Shown: one piece after another, positions 33,513 to 41,768 of the stretch | Layout: every line of letters begins with the position of its first letter | Position numbering within the stretch: the stretch's first letter is position 1 | From: Pseudooceanicola lipolyticus | GTDB taxonomy: Bacteria; Pseudomonadota; Alphaproteobacteria; Rhodobacterales; Rhodobacteraceae | Direction: 5' to 3' | NCBI RefSeq assembly: GCF_002786325.1 | Contig: NZ_PGTB01000001.1 | Coordinates: 62,001-126,000 of the forward strand | Length of the DNA: 64,000 nt | Translations under genes and position numbers: made by a program | The notes under the pieces: generated by a model | Database searches by the model: none | The model's input: only the letters and a program-made list of their open reading frames with translations | What the model was told of the DNA's origin: nothing

Positions 33513-35120
33513 GTGCAAAGCCTCGTACAAACCCCCGCATCCTCGCGGGCCGGCGCCTCCCCAACAGGGGGGGCGCCTACCATCAGCCTCACCGGAATCT
33601 CCAAGACCTTCCGGGCGACCCGCGCGCTCGATGACGTGTCGCTGGAGGTGCGCCCGGGCGAGGTCCACGGATTGCTGGGCACCAACGGCTCGGGCAAATC
33701 AACCCTGATCAAGATACTTGCCGGTTACCACGCCCCCGATCCCGGCGGGCGGCTGCTGTTCAACGGCGAAGAGGTCTCGCTGCCGCTCGCGGCCTCCGAT
33801 TTCCGCCGCCTTGGCATGAGTTTCGTGCATCAGAACCTTGGGCTCTTGCCCTCGCTTACCGTGCTCGAAAACCTGCGCCTCAAGCAGATCGCCGTCGAAC
33901 CGCATCTGCGCATCAACTGGCGCGCCGAGAAGGCGGCAGCCCAGGCCGTGCTGGATCGCTATGGCCTCGATATCGAACAGTGGCGCCGCGTGGACGAGCT
34001 GGACGCCGTCAACCGCGCCTTGCTGGCCATCGTCCGGGCCTTCGAGGAAATCCGCGAAACCTGCGAGGCCACGGGCAAGCCCGGCCTCGTTCTGCTGGAT
34101 GAACCCACGCCGTTTCTGCCCGAGGAGGGGGTCAAACGCCTCTTCGTACTGATGCGCGAGATCGCCGACAGCGGCTCTTCGGTCATGTTCATCTCCCATG
34201 ATATCGACGAGGTGATGGAGATCACCGACCGCGCCACCATCCTTCGCGATGGCCGGGTGTCAGGCAGTGTCGAAACAAAGTCGGCGACCCATGGCGAGAT
34301 GATCGAGCTTATCATTGGTCGCTCGCTCGCCGCGCTCTCCGATACCGGCCCCGAACTGCGCAGCTTCGCGCCCGGCGCCCGGTTCGAAGGGCTTGCCGGC
34401 CCCGGTCTGCCGCCCTGCGACATCGAGGTGGGCGAGGGCGAAATCGTCGGCCTTACCGGCCTCATCGGTTCGGGCTACGACCGTGTGCCCTATCTCGCCT
34501 TCGGGGCCACCCCTGCCGAAGCGGGCAGCCTGACGCTTGGCGATAGCCGCCACCCGCTGCGCGGCATGACGCCCGCAAGGGCGATCAACGAGGGCCTCGC
34601 GCTCTTGCCCGGCGACCGCGACGCCAAAAGCGGCGTGCCGACGCTGTCAATCGCCGACAACATGCTTCTGCCCGATATCTCTGACTGGTTCCGGGGCCTG
34701 CGCCTGCGCAACGGCGCCATGCGGAAAGAGGCCAGGCGGCTCGGCGAGGTTTACGAGGTGCGCCCCAACGACCCCGACCGCCCGCTTGCTTCGCTGTCGG
34801 GCGGCAATGCCCAGAAGGTGCTGATCGCCCGCTGGATGAAGCGCAAACCCAAGCTGCTCATGCTCGACGAGCCGACACAGGGGGTCGATGTGGGCACCCG
34901 CGCCCGCATCTTCGACGCCCTCAAGGCAGAGGCGGCCGAGGGCATGTCGGTACTTTGCGCCAGTTCCGATGCCGAACAGCTCGCCCATATCTGCGACCGC
35001 GTGCTTGTCTTCGCCCGCGGTCGGGTCGTGCGCGAATTGCGCGGGCCGGAGGTGACCAAGGACCATATCACGCAGGCCTGCTACGCCTCGCTCGAAACAC
35101 AAGACCGGAGCCAAAAATGA
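33513..35120 (+). CDS. Sugar-type ABC transporter ATPase, two fused ATP-binding domains (RbsA/MglA-like)
   Basis: A 535-residue tandem ATPase, starting at GTG 33513 five bases after the binding-protein stop. Domain 1 has an intact Walker A GTNGSGKSTLIK near residue 55 and Walker B VLLDEPTPFLP, but its signature is replaced by DELDAVNRALLAIVRAF. Domain 2 lacks Walker A (GLIGSGYDRVP) but has a good LSGGNAQKVLIARWM and LLMLDEPTQGVD. Domain 1 Walker A with the domain 2 signature therefore leaves one consensus ATP site, a known pattern in this family. It drives the permease encoded next. Confidence 0.9.
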   Translation: MQSLVQTPASSRAGASPTGGAPTISLTGISKTFRATRALDDVSLEVRPGEVHGLLGTNGSGKSTLIKILAGYHAPDPGGRLLFNGEEVSLPLAASDFRRLGMSFVHQNLGLLPSLTVLENLRLKQIAVEPHLRINWRAEKAAAQAVLDRYGLDIEQWRRVDELDAVNRALLAIVRAFEEIRETCEATGKPGLVLLDEPTPFLPEEGVKRLFVLMREIADSGSSVMFISHDIDEVMEITDRATILRDGRVSGSVETKSATHGEMIELIIGRSLAALSDTGPELRSFAPGARFEGLAGPGLPPCDIEVGEGEIVGLTGLIGSGYDRVPYLAFGATPAEAGSLTLGDSRHPLRGMTPARAINEGLALLPGDRDAKSGVPTLSIADNMLLPDISDWFRGLRLRNGAMRKEARRLGEVYEVRPNDPDRPLASLSGGNAQKVLIARWMKRKPKLLMLDEPTQGVDVGTRARIFDALKAEAAEGMSVLCASSDAEQLAHICDRVLVFARGRVVRELRGPEVTKDHITQACYASLETQDRSQK

Positions 35121-36124
35121 CAGACGCACCAAGCGCCGCCTATGACGAGGAGCGCGCCCGCATCCGGGCCCGCCGCCTCCACCTGTTCGAACGTTACGCT
35201 CTGCTGCTGGTCTGGGCGCTGCTGATCCTCGGGTTCAGCCTGGCCTTGCCCAATTCCTTCCCGCGCTGGGGCAATTTCTCCATCCTCTTCGCCTCCTACG
35301 CGCCCGCCGCCCTGCTGGCCCTCGCCATCATCATCCCACTTACATCGGGCGATTACGACCTCTCGGTTGGTGCGGTGATGACCCTTTCGTCCTGCATGAT
35401 CGCGGTGCTGAACGCCTGGATGGGCCTGCCCATCCTGCTGTGCCTGCTGCTCTCGGTGCTTGCGGGTGTCGCTGTCGGCCTCTTCCACGCCTTCTTCATC
35501 GTCTATGTCCGCATTCCGTCACTGGTGGTCACGCTCGGCTCAACCTCGCTGATCTCCGGCATCGTGCAGTGGTTCACCAACTCCTCCACCATCGGCGGCA
35601 TCGACAACGCGCTGATCATGTCGGTGGTGGGCGGGCGTCTGTTCGGGGTGCCCTATGCCTTCTACTACGCCTTCGCGGCGGTGGTGGTGCTCTGGTACAT
35701 CTTCGATTTCACCCCGCTCGGCCGCCGACTGCTCTTTGTCGGCCGCGGGCGCGAGGTGGCGCGGCTGAACGGCATCGCGGTCGAGAAAGTGCGCGTAGGG
35801 GCGCTGGTCGCCTCGTCTGTCGTGGCCTCCTGCGCGGGTATTCTCTATGCGGGCGTGCTCGGCTCGGCCGATCCCTATTCGGGCCTCAACTACCTGTTGC
35901 CGGCTTTCGCCGCCGCCTTTCTCGGCTCCACCACGATCATGCCGGGGCGCTTCAACCCTTGGGGCGCCATGGTGGCCGTCTATTTCCTCGGGACCGGCAT
36001 CACCGGGCTGACGATGCTGGGCATCCCGCTCTGGGTCACCAACGTGTTCAACGGTGGCGCTCTCATTCTGGCGGTTGCGATCTCGCAGTTCACCCGTGGC
36101 CGTGAGGCCCCCGATATCGGCTAA
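35117..36124 (+). CDS. Sugar-type ABC transporter permease (RbsC-like)
   Basis: This 335-residue membrane protein has the RbsC layout of about ten hydrophobic segments. Diagnostic stretches are LTSGDYDLSVGAVMTLSSCM near residue 78, the RIPSLVVTLGSTSLISGIV segment near residue 134, and FLGSTTIMPGRFNPWGAMVAV near residue 272. ATG 35117 overlaps the ATPase stop by four bases. The single permease gene implies a homodimer. The operon ends here with a clear terminator. Together the three genes are a complete high-affinity importer. Confidence 0.92.
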   Translation: MTDAPSAAYDEERARIRARRLHLFERYALLLVWALLILGFSLALPNSFPRWGNFSILFASYAPAALLALAIIIPLTSGDYDLSVGAVMTLSSCMIAVLNAWMGLPILLCLLLSVLAGVAVGLFHAFFIVYVRIPSLVVTLGSTSLISGIVQWFTNSSTIGGIDNALIMSVVGGRLFGVPYAFYYAFAAVVVLWYIFDFTPLGRRLLFVGRGREVARLNGIAVEKVRVGALVASSVVASCAGILYAGVLGSADPYSGLNYLLPAFAAAFLGSTTIMPGRFNPWGAMVAVYFLGTGITGLTMLGIPLWVTNVFNGGALILAVAISQFTRGREAPDIG

Positions 36125-36431
36125 AACCGCCGCTTGCCGCATATCGCGCCGGGGCAACTGTCCCGGCGCTTTTACATCCAAACCCGCATTCAGGGAGGCA
36201 TGAATGCCTCTCACCTATCTCTAGCGCGGCGAGTCAGGCGACCTGCGCCGCTGCGATCACGCCAAGGTTCGGCTCGGTCATGCCGAACAGTGCATCGCGA
36301 GGGTCCGGCGCCATCGCGGCCAGAACCTGCCCAACGGCGGCGCGGCGGAATAGGCAAACAAGAAGCGCCGGGGGGAGGACCCGGCCCTTGCTGTATGCGC
36401 CGCTTGATCCGCGAGGCAGGGGCGCTGCGCG
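36125..36431. other. Convergent intergenic stretch with terminator and possible gene remnant
   Basis: Besides the terminator, this 307-base gap holds an inverted repeat GAGGCAT/ATGCCTC (36195-36210). On the minus strand an open frame ending at a TGA near 36234 reads MAPDPRDALFGMTEPN followed by LGVIAAAQVA, with coding-like base use but no start or ribosome-binding site. It may be the tail of a deleted gene once downstream of the lyase gene; I do not recognise the family. Confidence 0.35.
36146..36173 (+). terminator. Rho-independent terminator of the sugar-type ABC operon
   Basis: GCGCCGGG (36146-36153) and CCCGGCGC (36162-36169) form a perfect eight-base-pair stem with an eight-base loop, followed by TTTT. 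It lies 22 bases after the permease stop. Confidence 0.88.
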
Positions 36432-37310
36432 TTATTCGGCAGCCTGAGGCACGTCGCTCCATTTCTGCTCGAACTCCCAGATCTCGGAGAAGCCGATCAG
36501 AGAGTTGAACTCCTGAAAGTCGAACAGTGGCACATCAGGCGACAGCGACGTGCCGGTCGCCTTCAGCGTCTCCAGTGCGTTTTCGACCGCAGCGGCGGCA
36601 GCAAGGCCGGTGAGGGCGGGGAAGATGGCGAGGTTGTAGCCGATCTCCTCAAGCTTTTTCGCCGGCAGGATCGGCGTGCGCCCGCCATCGGCCATATTCG
36701 CCATCATCGGCGCGTCGATCCGCGCACAGGCCTCGCGCATCTCTTCCTCGGTGTCGAGCGCCTCGAGAAAGACGATATCGGCCCCCGCATCCCGGTAGCG
36801 CTGCCCGCGCTCCACCGAGGCCTCGAATCCTTCCATCGCCTTCGCGTCGGTCCGGGCGATGATCATGGTGTCGGCACCGTCGCGGGCATCGCAGGCCACC
36901 TTGATCTTCTGCATCATCTCCTCGGCCGGGATCACCTGCTTGTAAGGCGTGTGGCCGCATTTCTTCGGAAAGCGCTGATCTTCCATCTGGATCGCCGTGG
37001 CCCCGGCGGCCACATAGCCGCGCACCGTATGCGCCACGTTGAGCAACCCGCCAAAGCCGGTATCGGCATCTGCGATAACCGCTGCGTTGCAAGTGCGCGA
37101 CAGCGTCTGAAGGCGGCGCAGCATCTCGGTATAGGTGGTGATCCCCGCGTCGGGCAGACCTTCCACCGAAGCGGTGCCCCAGTAGCCCGAAGAGTACACG
37201 AAATCAAAGCCGACCTTGTTGGCGACAACGGCCGAGATCATGTCGTGAATGCCGGGTGCCGTCACGAACTGTCCTGCTTCGAGTGCGGCGCGGAGGCTTG
37301 GTTTGCTCAT
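36432..37310 (-). CDS. Isocitrate lyase / PEP mutase-superfamily lyase (second copy)
   Basis: A 292-residue relative of the 4719-5579 protein, sharing ADADTGFGGLLNVAHTVRGY near residue 85 and QMEDQRFPKKCGHTPYKQ near residue 115 with the lyase-type KKCGH loop. It should cleave or form a C-C bond of a 2-hydroxy diacid such as a methylisocitrate- or dimethylmalate-like compound. Its ATG overlaps the GntR stop by four bases. The two-gene operon is divergent from TctC-TctB-TctA, so it probably acts on a di- or tricarboxylate imported by that transporter. Confidence 0.87.
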   Translation of the reverse strand: MSKPSLRAALEAGQFVTAPGIHDMISAVVANKVGFDFVYSSGYWGTASVEGLPDAGITTYTEMLRRLQTLSRTCNAAVIADADTGFGGLLNVAHTVRGYVAAGATAIQMEDQRFPKKCGHTPYKQVIPAEEMMQKIKVACDARDGADTMIIARTDAKAMEGFEASVERGQRYRDAGADIVFLEALDTEEEMREACARIDAPMMANMADGGRTPILPAKKLEEIGYNLAIFPALTGLAAAAAVENALETLKATGTSLSPDVPLFDFQEFNSLIGFSEIWEFEQKWSDVPQAAE

Positions 37311-38074
37311 CTATCGTTGTCCTTCAGTGAAACGTCATTGGAACTGTCGCGCCCGGCCTTGCCGTGCGGGGCGGGCTCGTGTGGGTCGGGGGCATCGTGC
37401 GTGCCCTTGAAGATCCGCGTGGTGGCAAGCACATGGGCGCGCATCACGGCGCCGGCCCAGGCGGCCTCGCCGGCTCCGATGGCCTTTACCAACTGGCGGT
37501 GATCCGAAAGTGAGCGCTCCACATCCTCCTGCTCGAACAGCCGGTAGGAGCGCACCAGAAAGCCCAGGTCCATCAGGTTCAGCGCGATCTCCTCAAGCCG
37601 CTGGTTGCCCGACAGCCGCAGGATGCGCGCGTGGAAGTCGCGGTTCATCTCGGAGTATCCCGCCACGTCGCGCAGCGGCGCGCCCGCGGCCTGCTCCATC
37701 CGGCGGGCGAGGGCGTCCAGCTCCTCCACGTCCCGCGCCGTGGCATTCCGTGCCGCCCGTGCGGCGGCTTCCGATTCGATGATCGCCCGAGTCTCGAACA
37801 CGTCGCGGGCGTCCTGTGCCGACCATCCCTTGACCAGTGCACCGGCGTGGGGCGACAGCGTGACAAACCCTTCCGATGCAAGCCGCCGCAGCGCCTCGCG
37901 CACCGGGGTACGGGACACCTTGAGCGCGTCGGCCAAGGCTCCCTCGGTCAACCGTTCGCCAACGCTGTATTGCCCGCCGGCAATATCGTCGCGCAGGGTT
38001 TCGTAGACACGCAATGAGGCGGTCTTGCGGCCTCGGGGCGCGCCACGCGTGGTCTTTTCGTCAGCGAGTTTCAT
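37307..38074 (-). CDS. GntR-family transcriptional regulator with FCD domain
   Basis: This 255-residue regulator has a winged helix at about residues 18-85 (VYETLRDDIAGGQYSVGERL, then LKVSRTPVREALRRLASEGF) and a helical FCD domain with the usual metal-site pattern (MNRDFHARIL, SDHRQLVKAI, then the final RAHV). ATG 38074 lies six bases after GGAGGA; an ATG two codons earlier sits too close to it. It precedes the lyase gene and is divergent from the Tct operon. Two ATTGTATGCAAT sites in between are its likely operators. Confidence 0.9.
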   Translation of the reverse strand: MKLADEKTTRGAPRGRKTASLRVYETLRDDIAGGQYSVGERLTEGALADALKVSRTPVREALRRLASEGFVTLSPHAGALVKGWSAQDARDVFETRAIIESEAAARAARNATARDVEELDALARRMEQAAGAPLRDVAGYSEMNRDFHARILRLSGNQRLEEIALNLMDLGFLVRSYRLFEQEDVERSLSDHRQLVKAIGAGEAAWAGAVMRAHVLATTRIFKGTHDAPDPHEPAPHGKAGRDSSNDVSLKDNDR

Positions 38075-38136
38075 ACCCATTCCTCCAATCGCCGCAGCTT
38101 GGCACGGCGATTGCCGAAAATTAAGCCATCTCTTAG

Positions 38137-38148
38137 ATTGTATGCAAT
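38137..38148. promoter_or_regulatory. GntR/FCD operator copy 1
   Basis: ATTGTATGCAAT, with ATTG/CAAT inverted arms. On the minus strand its TACAAT end is a good -10 element for the regulator-lyase operon (weak -35 TTTCTA 17 bases upstream), so binding would give autorepression. Confidence 0.65.
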
Positions 38149-38181
38149 ATCGGGGCAACTAGAAATAAATAGCGCAGGTTC

Positions 38182-38209
38182 TTGACGAATTGTATGCAAT
38201 AAATAATGT
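38182..38209 (+). promoter_or_regulatory. Promoter of the Tct operon with GntR/FCD operator copy 2
   Basis: TTGACG (38182-38187) and TAATGT (38204-38209) are spaced by 16 bases. The second exact ATTGTATGCAAT (38189-38200) fills the spacer. Copies 1 and 2 are 52 bases apart, close to five helical turns, placing them on the same face of the DNA. Confidence 0.7.
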
Positions 38210-38280
38210 TGCCGCCACTCGACAGCAGGGTGCATCGATTGCGCCCTGCCAAGACGAACGCACCTTTGGGAGGAACAGGA

Positions 38281-39270
38281 ATGACTTTTTCGCTTGGCCG
38301 CAGGGCCCTTATTGCCGCGTTTGCGGTGCTCGGCTTCTCCGCCACCGGACTCGCTGCCCAGGATGGTTATTTGCCGGGCCGGCTCGAAATCATCGTGCCC
38401 TTCAACCCCGGCGGTTCCGCCGACCGGCTGGCCCGCTCGATCGGCCAGTTCCTGCCCGAAGAACTGGGCGTTCCGGTCACCGTCACCAACCGCCCCGGTG
38501 GCAGCGGCGCACTTGGCCACACCTATTTCCTGCAACAGCCCGATGACGGTTCGGTTGCGCTGGTGACCCCGGTGAACCCCTACCTCATCTCCAACATCCT
38601 GCGCGGCCAGGGCATGCTGGACTGGGACAAGTTCCACTTTGTGAACGGCCAGTGGCAGGACTACTACGTTCTGCTGGTGAACAAGGACCAGCCGTTCCAG
38701 ACCGCGGGCGAGCTGATCCAGTTCATCAAAGACAACCCGGGCGAGGCGACCTCGGCCATCATCAACGGCGACGGTGCCCACCTGGCACAGGTCATCATGC
38801 TGGAAAAGCTGGGCCTCGCCCCCGATGCGATCAACTTCATCAGCTACGATGGCGGCGCCCCCATGCGCACCGCGCTGGCCGGCAATCAGGTGACCTTCTC
38901 GTTGATCGCCGCACTGGGCTCCTCGGTCATCGCCGATGACGTGCGTCCGCTTGCCGTGATCAAGGCCGAGCCCGATGAGCTGTGGGATGCACCCAACATC
39001 AATGACGTGCTTGCCGAATTCGACACCGAGATCCCTCTGATCTCTGCCGACCTGCGCAGCTTCGTGGTGCACAAGAGTTTCGCCGAGAACCACCCCGAGA
39101 CCTACGAGGCGCTCGTCTCGGCCTACCAGCGGATGCTGGAGCGCGACGACTACAGGGCCTTCATCACAGAGGGCCAGATTGGCGGCGACTGGATGGGCCC
39201 CGAGGCCACGACCGCCTCGCTCGAAGAGAGCTTCGCGGCATACTCCCAGTACATCGACGCGCTGGAGTGA
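38281..39270 (+). CDS. TctC-family periplasmic substrate-binding protein
   Basis: A 329-residue receptor with a Sec signal peptide (basic GRR near residue 7, hydrophobic core to residue 24, cleavage near LAAQ). Mature sequence shows the TctC start LEIIVPFNPGGSADRLARSI and TVTNRPGGSGALGHTYF near residue 78. GGGAGGA precedes ATG 38281. Members bind di- or tricarboxylates with the GGSAD-type loop. It is first in the operon TctC-TctB-TctA-dehydrogenase, whose promoter overlaps an operator of the divergent GntR regulator. Confidence 0.92.
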   Translation: MTFSLGRRALIAAFAVLGFSATGLAAQDGYLPGRLEIIVPFNPGGSADRLARSIGQFLPEELGVPVTVTNRPGGSGALGHTYFLQQPDDGSVALVTPVNPYLISNILRGQGMLDWDKFHFVNGQWQDYYVLLVNKDQPFQTAGELIQFIKDNPGEATSAIINGDGAHLAQVIMLEKLGLAPDAINFISYDGGAPMRTALAGNQVTFSLIAALGSSVIADDVRPLAVIKAEPDELWDAPNINDVLAEFDTEIPLISADLRSFVVHKSFAENHPETYEALVSAYQRMLERDDYRAFITEGQIGGDWMGPEATTASLEESFAAYSQYIDALE

Positions 39271-39382
39271 TCTCCATCACCGGGAGAGCGGCATCTTCAG
39301 CACAGCTCTCCCGACCCTGCGCGCCCCGGTCCGCCCCTGTGCGTTCCGGGGCGCCAGGCAGACCGGAGGAGGAGAGACAGAT

Positions 39383-39901
39383 ATGCGCCAAGTGATGACG
39401 CACCTGAGCGGAACGGCCGGGCACCTTTTGCTGCTCGCAGGTTTCGCCGCCTACGCCCTATGGTATGCGCTCGACGCCTGGGCCGCGCAGGCCAAAACCC
39501 AGAACATGCTTTTGATTGGCCCCGCCGCGTTGCTCGCCGGCGTGGTGATCACGCTGCTTTTCGCCAAGGAAGTCCAGCGCTGGCGCGCGGGCGAACCCAC
39601 CGAAACGGCCGAAGACGCGCCGGACCTCGAACCAGCCGCCGCCGATACCGGTGATGACACCCGCACCTTTCGCGAGGCCTGGGGCACCCCGCTTTCGGCG
39701 GCGCTGCTGGGGGTCTACGTCATCGCCCTGCCGATCGTCGGCTTCGATGTCGCGACCGTGGTCTACATTGCCCTCTGCATGATGCTCCAGGGCGCCCGCG
39801 ACTGGCGCATCATCCTGGGCTTTTCCCTCGTGGCCGGGCTGCTCCCGGTCTGGGCGATCGAGAAGATGCTCTCGGTCCCCGTTCCAACCCTCTTTCTCTG
39901 A
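39383..39901 (+). CDS. TctB-family small permease subunit
   Basis: A 172-residue membrane protein with about four hydrophobic segments: residues 10-28, 37-53, 103-125 and 132-155, separated by an acidic loop around residues 70-90. ATG 39383 follows GGAGGAGAG; longer in-frame upstream starts lack family character. It is placed between TctC and TctA as in other Tct operons. Confidence 0.85.
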   Translation: MRQVMTHLSGTAGHLLLLAGFAAYALWYALDAWAAQAKTQNMLLIGPAALLAGVVITLLFAKEVQRWRAGEPTETAEDAPDLEPAAADTGDDTRTFREAWGTPLSAALLGVYVIALPIVGFDVATVVYIALCMMLQGARDWRIILGFSLVAGLLPVWAIEKMLSVPVPTLFL

Positions 39902-39913
39902 GCCGAGGCTGAC

Positions 39914-41428
39914 ATGATCGACCTAGCCGCCGCCAGCGACGCCATCGCGCTCCTTGCCGGAAACCCCATGGCCTGGGTGGTGGTGCCCATCGGCCTGCTG
40001 ATCGGGCTTGCCTTCGGTGTCCTGCCGGGCCTGTCGGTGCCCATCGCCATGGCCGTGTTCCTGCCGTTCACCCTCTACATGGATTTCCTCTCGGCCATCC
40101 TCTTCCTCACGGCCATCTTCACCGGCGGTGGCTTTGGTGGCTCGGTGCCCGCGATCCTGATGAACGTGCCCGGCACGACGGCCGCGATCGCAACCTGCTT
40201 CGATGGCTACCCCATGGCGCGGCAAGGCCGCCATAACGAGGCACTCGGCCTCGCGCTCGCCGCCTCCACGGTGGGCACGATCATCGGCTACACGCTGCTC
40301 TTCGTCCTGCTCGAGCCGATCTCGCGGCTGGTGCTGAAACTCGGCGCTCCCGAACTCTTCCTCGTTGCCGTGGCGGGCCTTTTCCTAATTGCGGCGCTTT
40401 CCGGCAAGTTCTTCTGGCGCGGCGTGCTTGCCGGTGCGCTGGGGCTGATGCTGGGCACCATGGGCATGAGCTCTTCGGGCGTCATGCGTGGCACCATGGG
40501 TTCGATGTACATGCTCGACGGCATCGAAGTGACCGCCGCAATCATCGGCCTCTTCGCCGCATCGGAGATCTTCGCGCTGGTGAAGAGCGATTACATAGTG
40601 GCAGATGCCTCGGCCCGCGAGGTCAAGCTGTCGCGCATCGCCAAGGGTTTTACCGGCGCGTTCAAGCACTGGTATCTTATGGTCCGAGGCGGGCTGATCG
40701 GCGCGGGCGTCGGCTCGGTGCCAGGCGTTGGCTCTACCGTGGCCAACCTCGTCAGCTATTCCTTTGCCCGGACCGGCTCGAAGACGAAAGACAGCTTCGG
40801 CAGGGGCAACCCCGAGGGCGTCATCGCCGCCGAATCCGCCAACTCATCCTCCGAGGGCGGCTCCATGGTGGCGCTGCTGGCACTGGGCATCCCCGGTGGC
40901 GCCGGCACCGCGATCATGCTGGGTGCTTTTGCCATGCACAATGTCACCGGCGGCCCCCGCTTCGTCTCCGACAACAAAGAGATCGTCTACGCCATCATCG
41001 GCGGCAACCTCGTGCAGGCGATCCTTCTGGCTGGCATGGGCCTGCTTTTTCTGCGCGTCGCCGTAACCATTGTGAAGGTACCGCTGCGCTACCTGTTGCC
41101 GGTCATCACCGTGCTGACCGTGCTCGGTTCCTACGCCCTGTCGCAAAATATGGTCGGCCCGATCACCCTGGCTGGCGGCGCCATCCTCGGCCTCATCATG
41201 AAGCACTTCAACTACCCGGTCGTCGCCATGGTGATCGGGATTCTGCTGGGCCGCATGATGGAGGGCAACCTGCTGCGCACCTGGCAGCTGGGCCGCGGAG
41301 ATCTGACAATCTTCTTCGAACGCCCGATCTCGCTCGGACTTCTCATCGCGCTCTGCCTCGTGGCGATCCTGCCCTTCGTGATGAAACGGGTGAGCACCCG
41401 GCTCGAGCAGCAACGGAGGCAGGCATGA
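39914..41428 (+). CDS. TctA-family large permease subunit
   Basis: A 504-residue polytopic permease with the TctA signatures GVLPGLSVPIAMAVFLPFTL near residue 37, FTGGGFGGSVPAILMNVPG near residue 70, GSVPGVGSTVANLVSYSFA near residue 268 and AAESANSSSEGGSMVALLA near residue 303. It lies 12 bases after TctB. Divergence from the 441-1928 copy is clear in the ESANSSSEGG segment (ESANNAMCGG there), pointing to different substrates. The next frame begins within its stop codon. Confidence 0.93.
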   Translation: MIDLAAASDAIALLAGNPMAWVVVPIGLLIGLAFGVLPGLSVPIAMAVFLPFTLYMDFLSAILFLTAIFTGGGFGGSVPAILMNVPGTTAAIATCFDGYPMARQGRHNEALGLALAASTVGTIIGYTLLFVLLEPISRLVLKLGAPELFLVAVAGLFLIAALSGKFFWRGVLAGALGLMLGTMGMSSSGVMRGTMGSMYMLDGIEVTAAIIGLFAASEIFALVKSDYIVADASAREVKLSRIAKGFTGAFKHWYLMVRGGLIGAGVGSVPGVGSTVANLVSYSFARTGSKTKDSFGRGNPEGVIAAESANSSSEGGSMVALLALGIPGGAGTAIMLGAFAMHNVTGGPRFVSDNKEIVYAIIGGNLVQAILLAGMGLLFLRVAVTIVKVPLRYLLPVITVLTVLGSYALSQNMVGPITLAGGAILGLIMKHFNYPVVAMVIGILLGRMMEGNLLRTWQLGRGDLTIFFERPISLGLLIALCLVAILPFVMKRVSTRLEQQRRQA

Positions 41429-41724
41429 CCCAGCATTTCCGTCGCGACGGAATGCGCGCGCCGGTGGCCGGCGCGGACAGCGGGATTAGCCGCGCCGTCG
41501 CCGAGGGCTTCGCCGGGGCAGGGGGCCCAGTCTTTGGTCCAGCCCGGTCCGCACCCCAGATGGAGGAAACCGCCGAGGTGATCCGCATTGCCGGCGGCAA
41601 GGCCCGGGCCCTGCCACTCGATGTCACCGACACCGCTGCCTGCCATGCCGCGCTGGACGCGCGCCCGGTCTTCCTGAAGTCCGGCTTCGCCCTTATGGTC
41701 GGCGGCGGCTGGACAGCCGCCTGA
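41425..41724 (+). pseudogene. Short-chain dehydrogenase pseudogene with internal deletion
   Basis: The 99-residue frame begins, by a four-base overlap with tctA-like stop, with a decayed Rossmann start (AGADSGISRAVAEGFAGAGG in place of TGAxxGIG) and DVTD near residue 66. It then jumps at about residue 75 to the SDR C-terminus (LKSGFALMVGGGWTAA). The NNAG motif and the Ser-Tyr-Lys catalytic core, some 150 residues, are absent. It cannot be an active dehydrogenase; an in-frame internal deletion fits best. Confidence 0.75.
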
Positions 41725-41768
41725 CCGCTAGTGCCCGCACCCTCAATCGCAGAACGGAGCTCCGTATC

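Noticed and set aside
33513-35120. Degenerate motifs in the tandem ATPase as a sign of pseudogenisation
   Set aside because: Loss of the Walker A motif in the second domain and of the signature in the first is usual in RbsA-type ATPases; one complete site remains.
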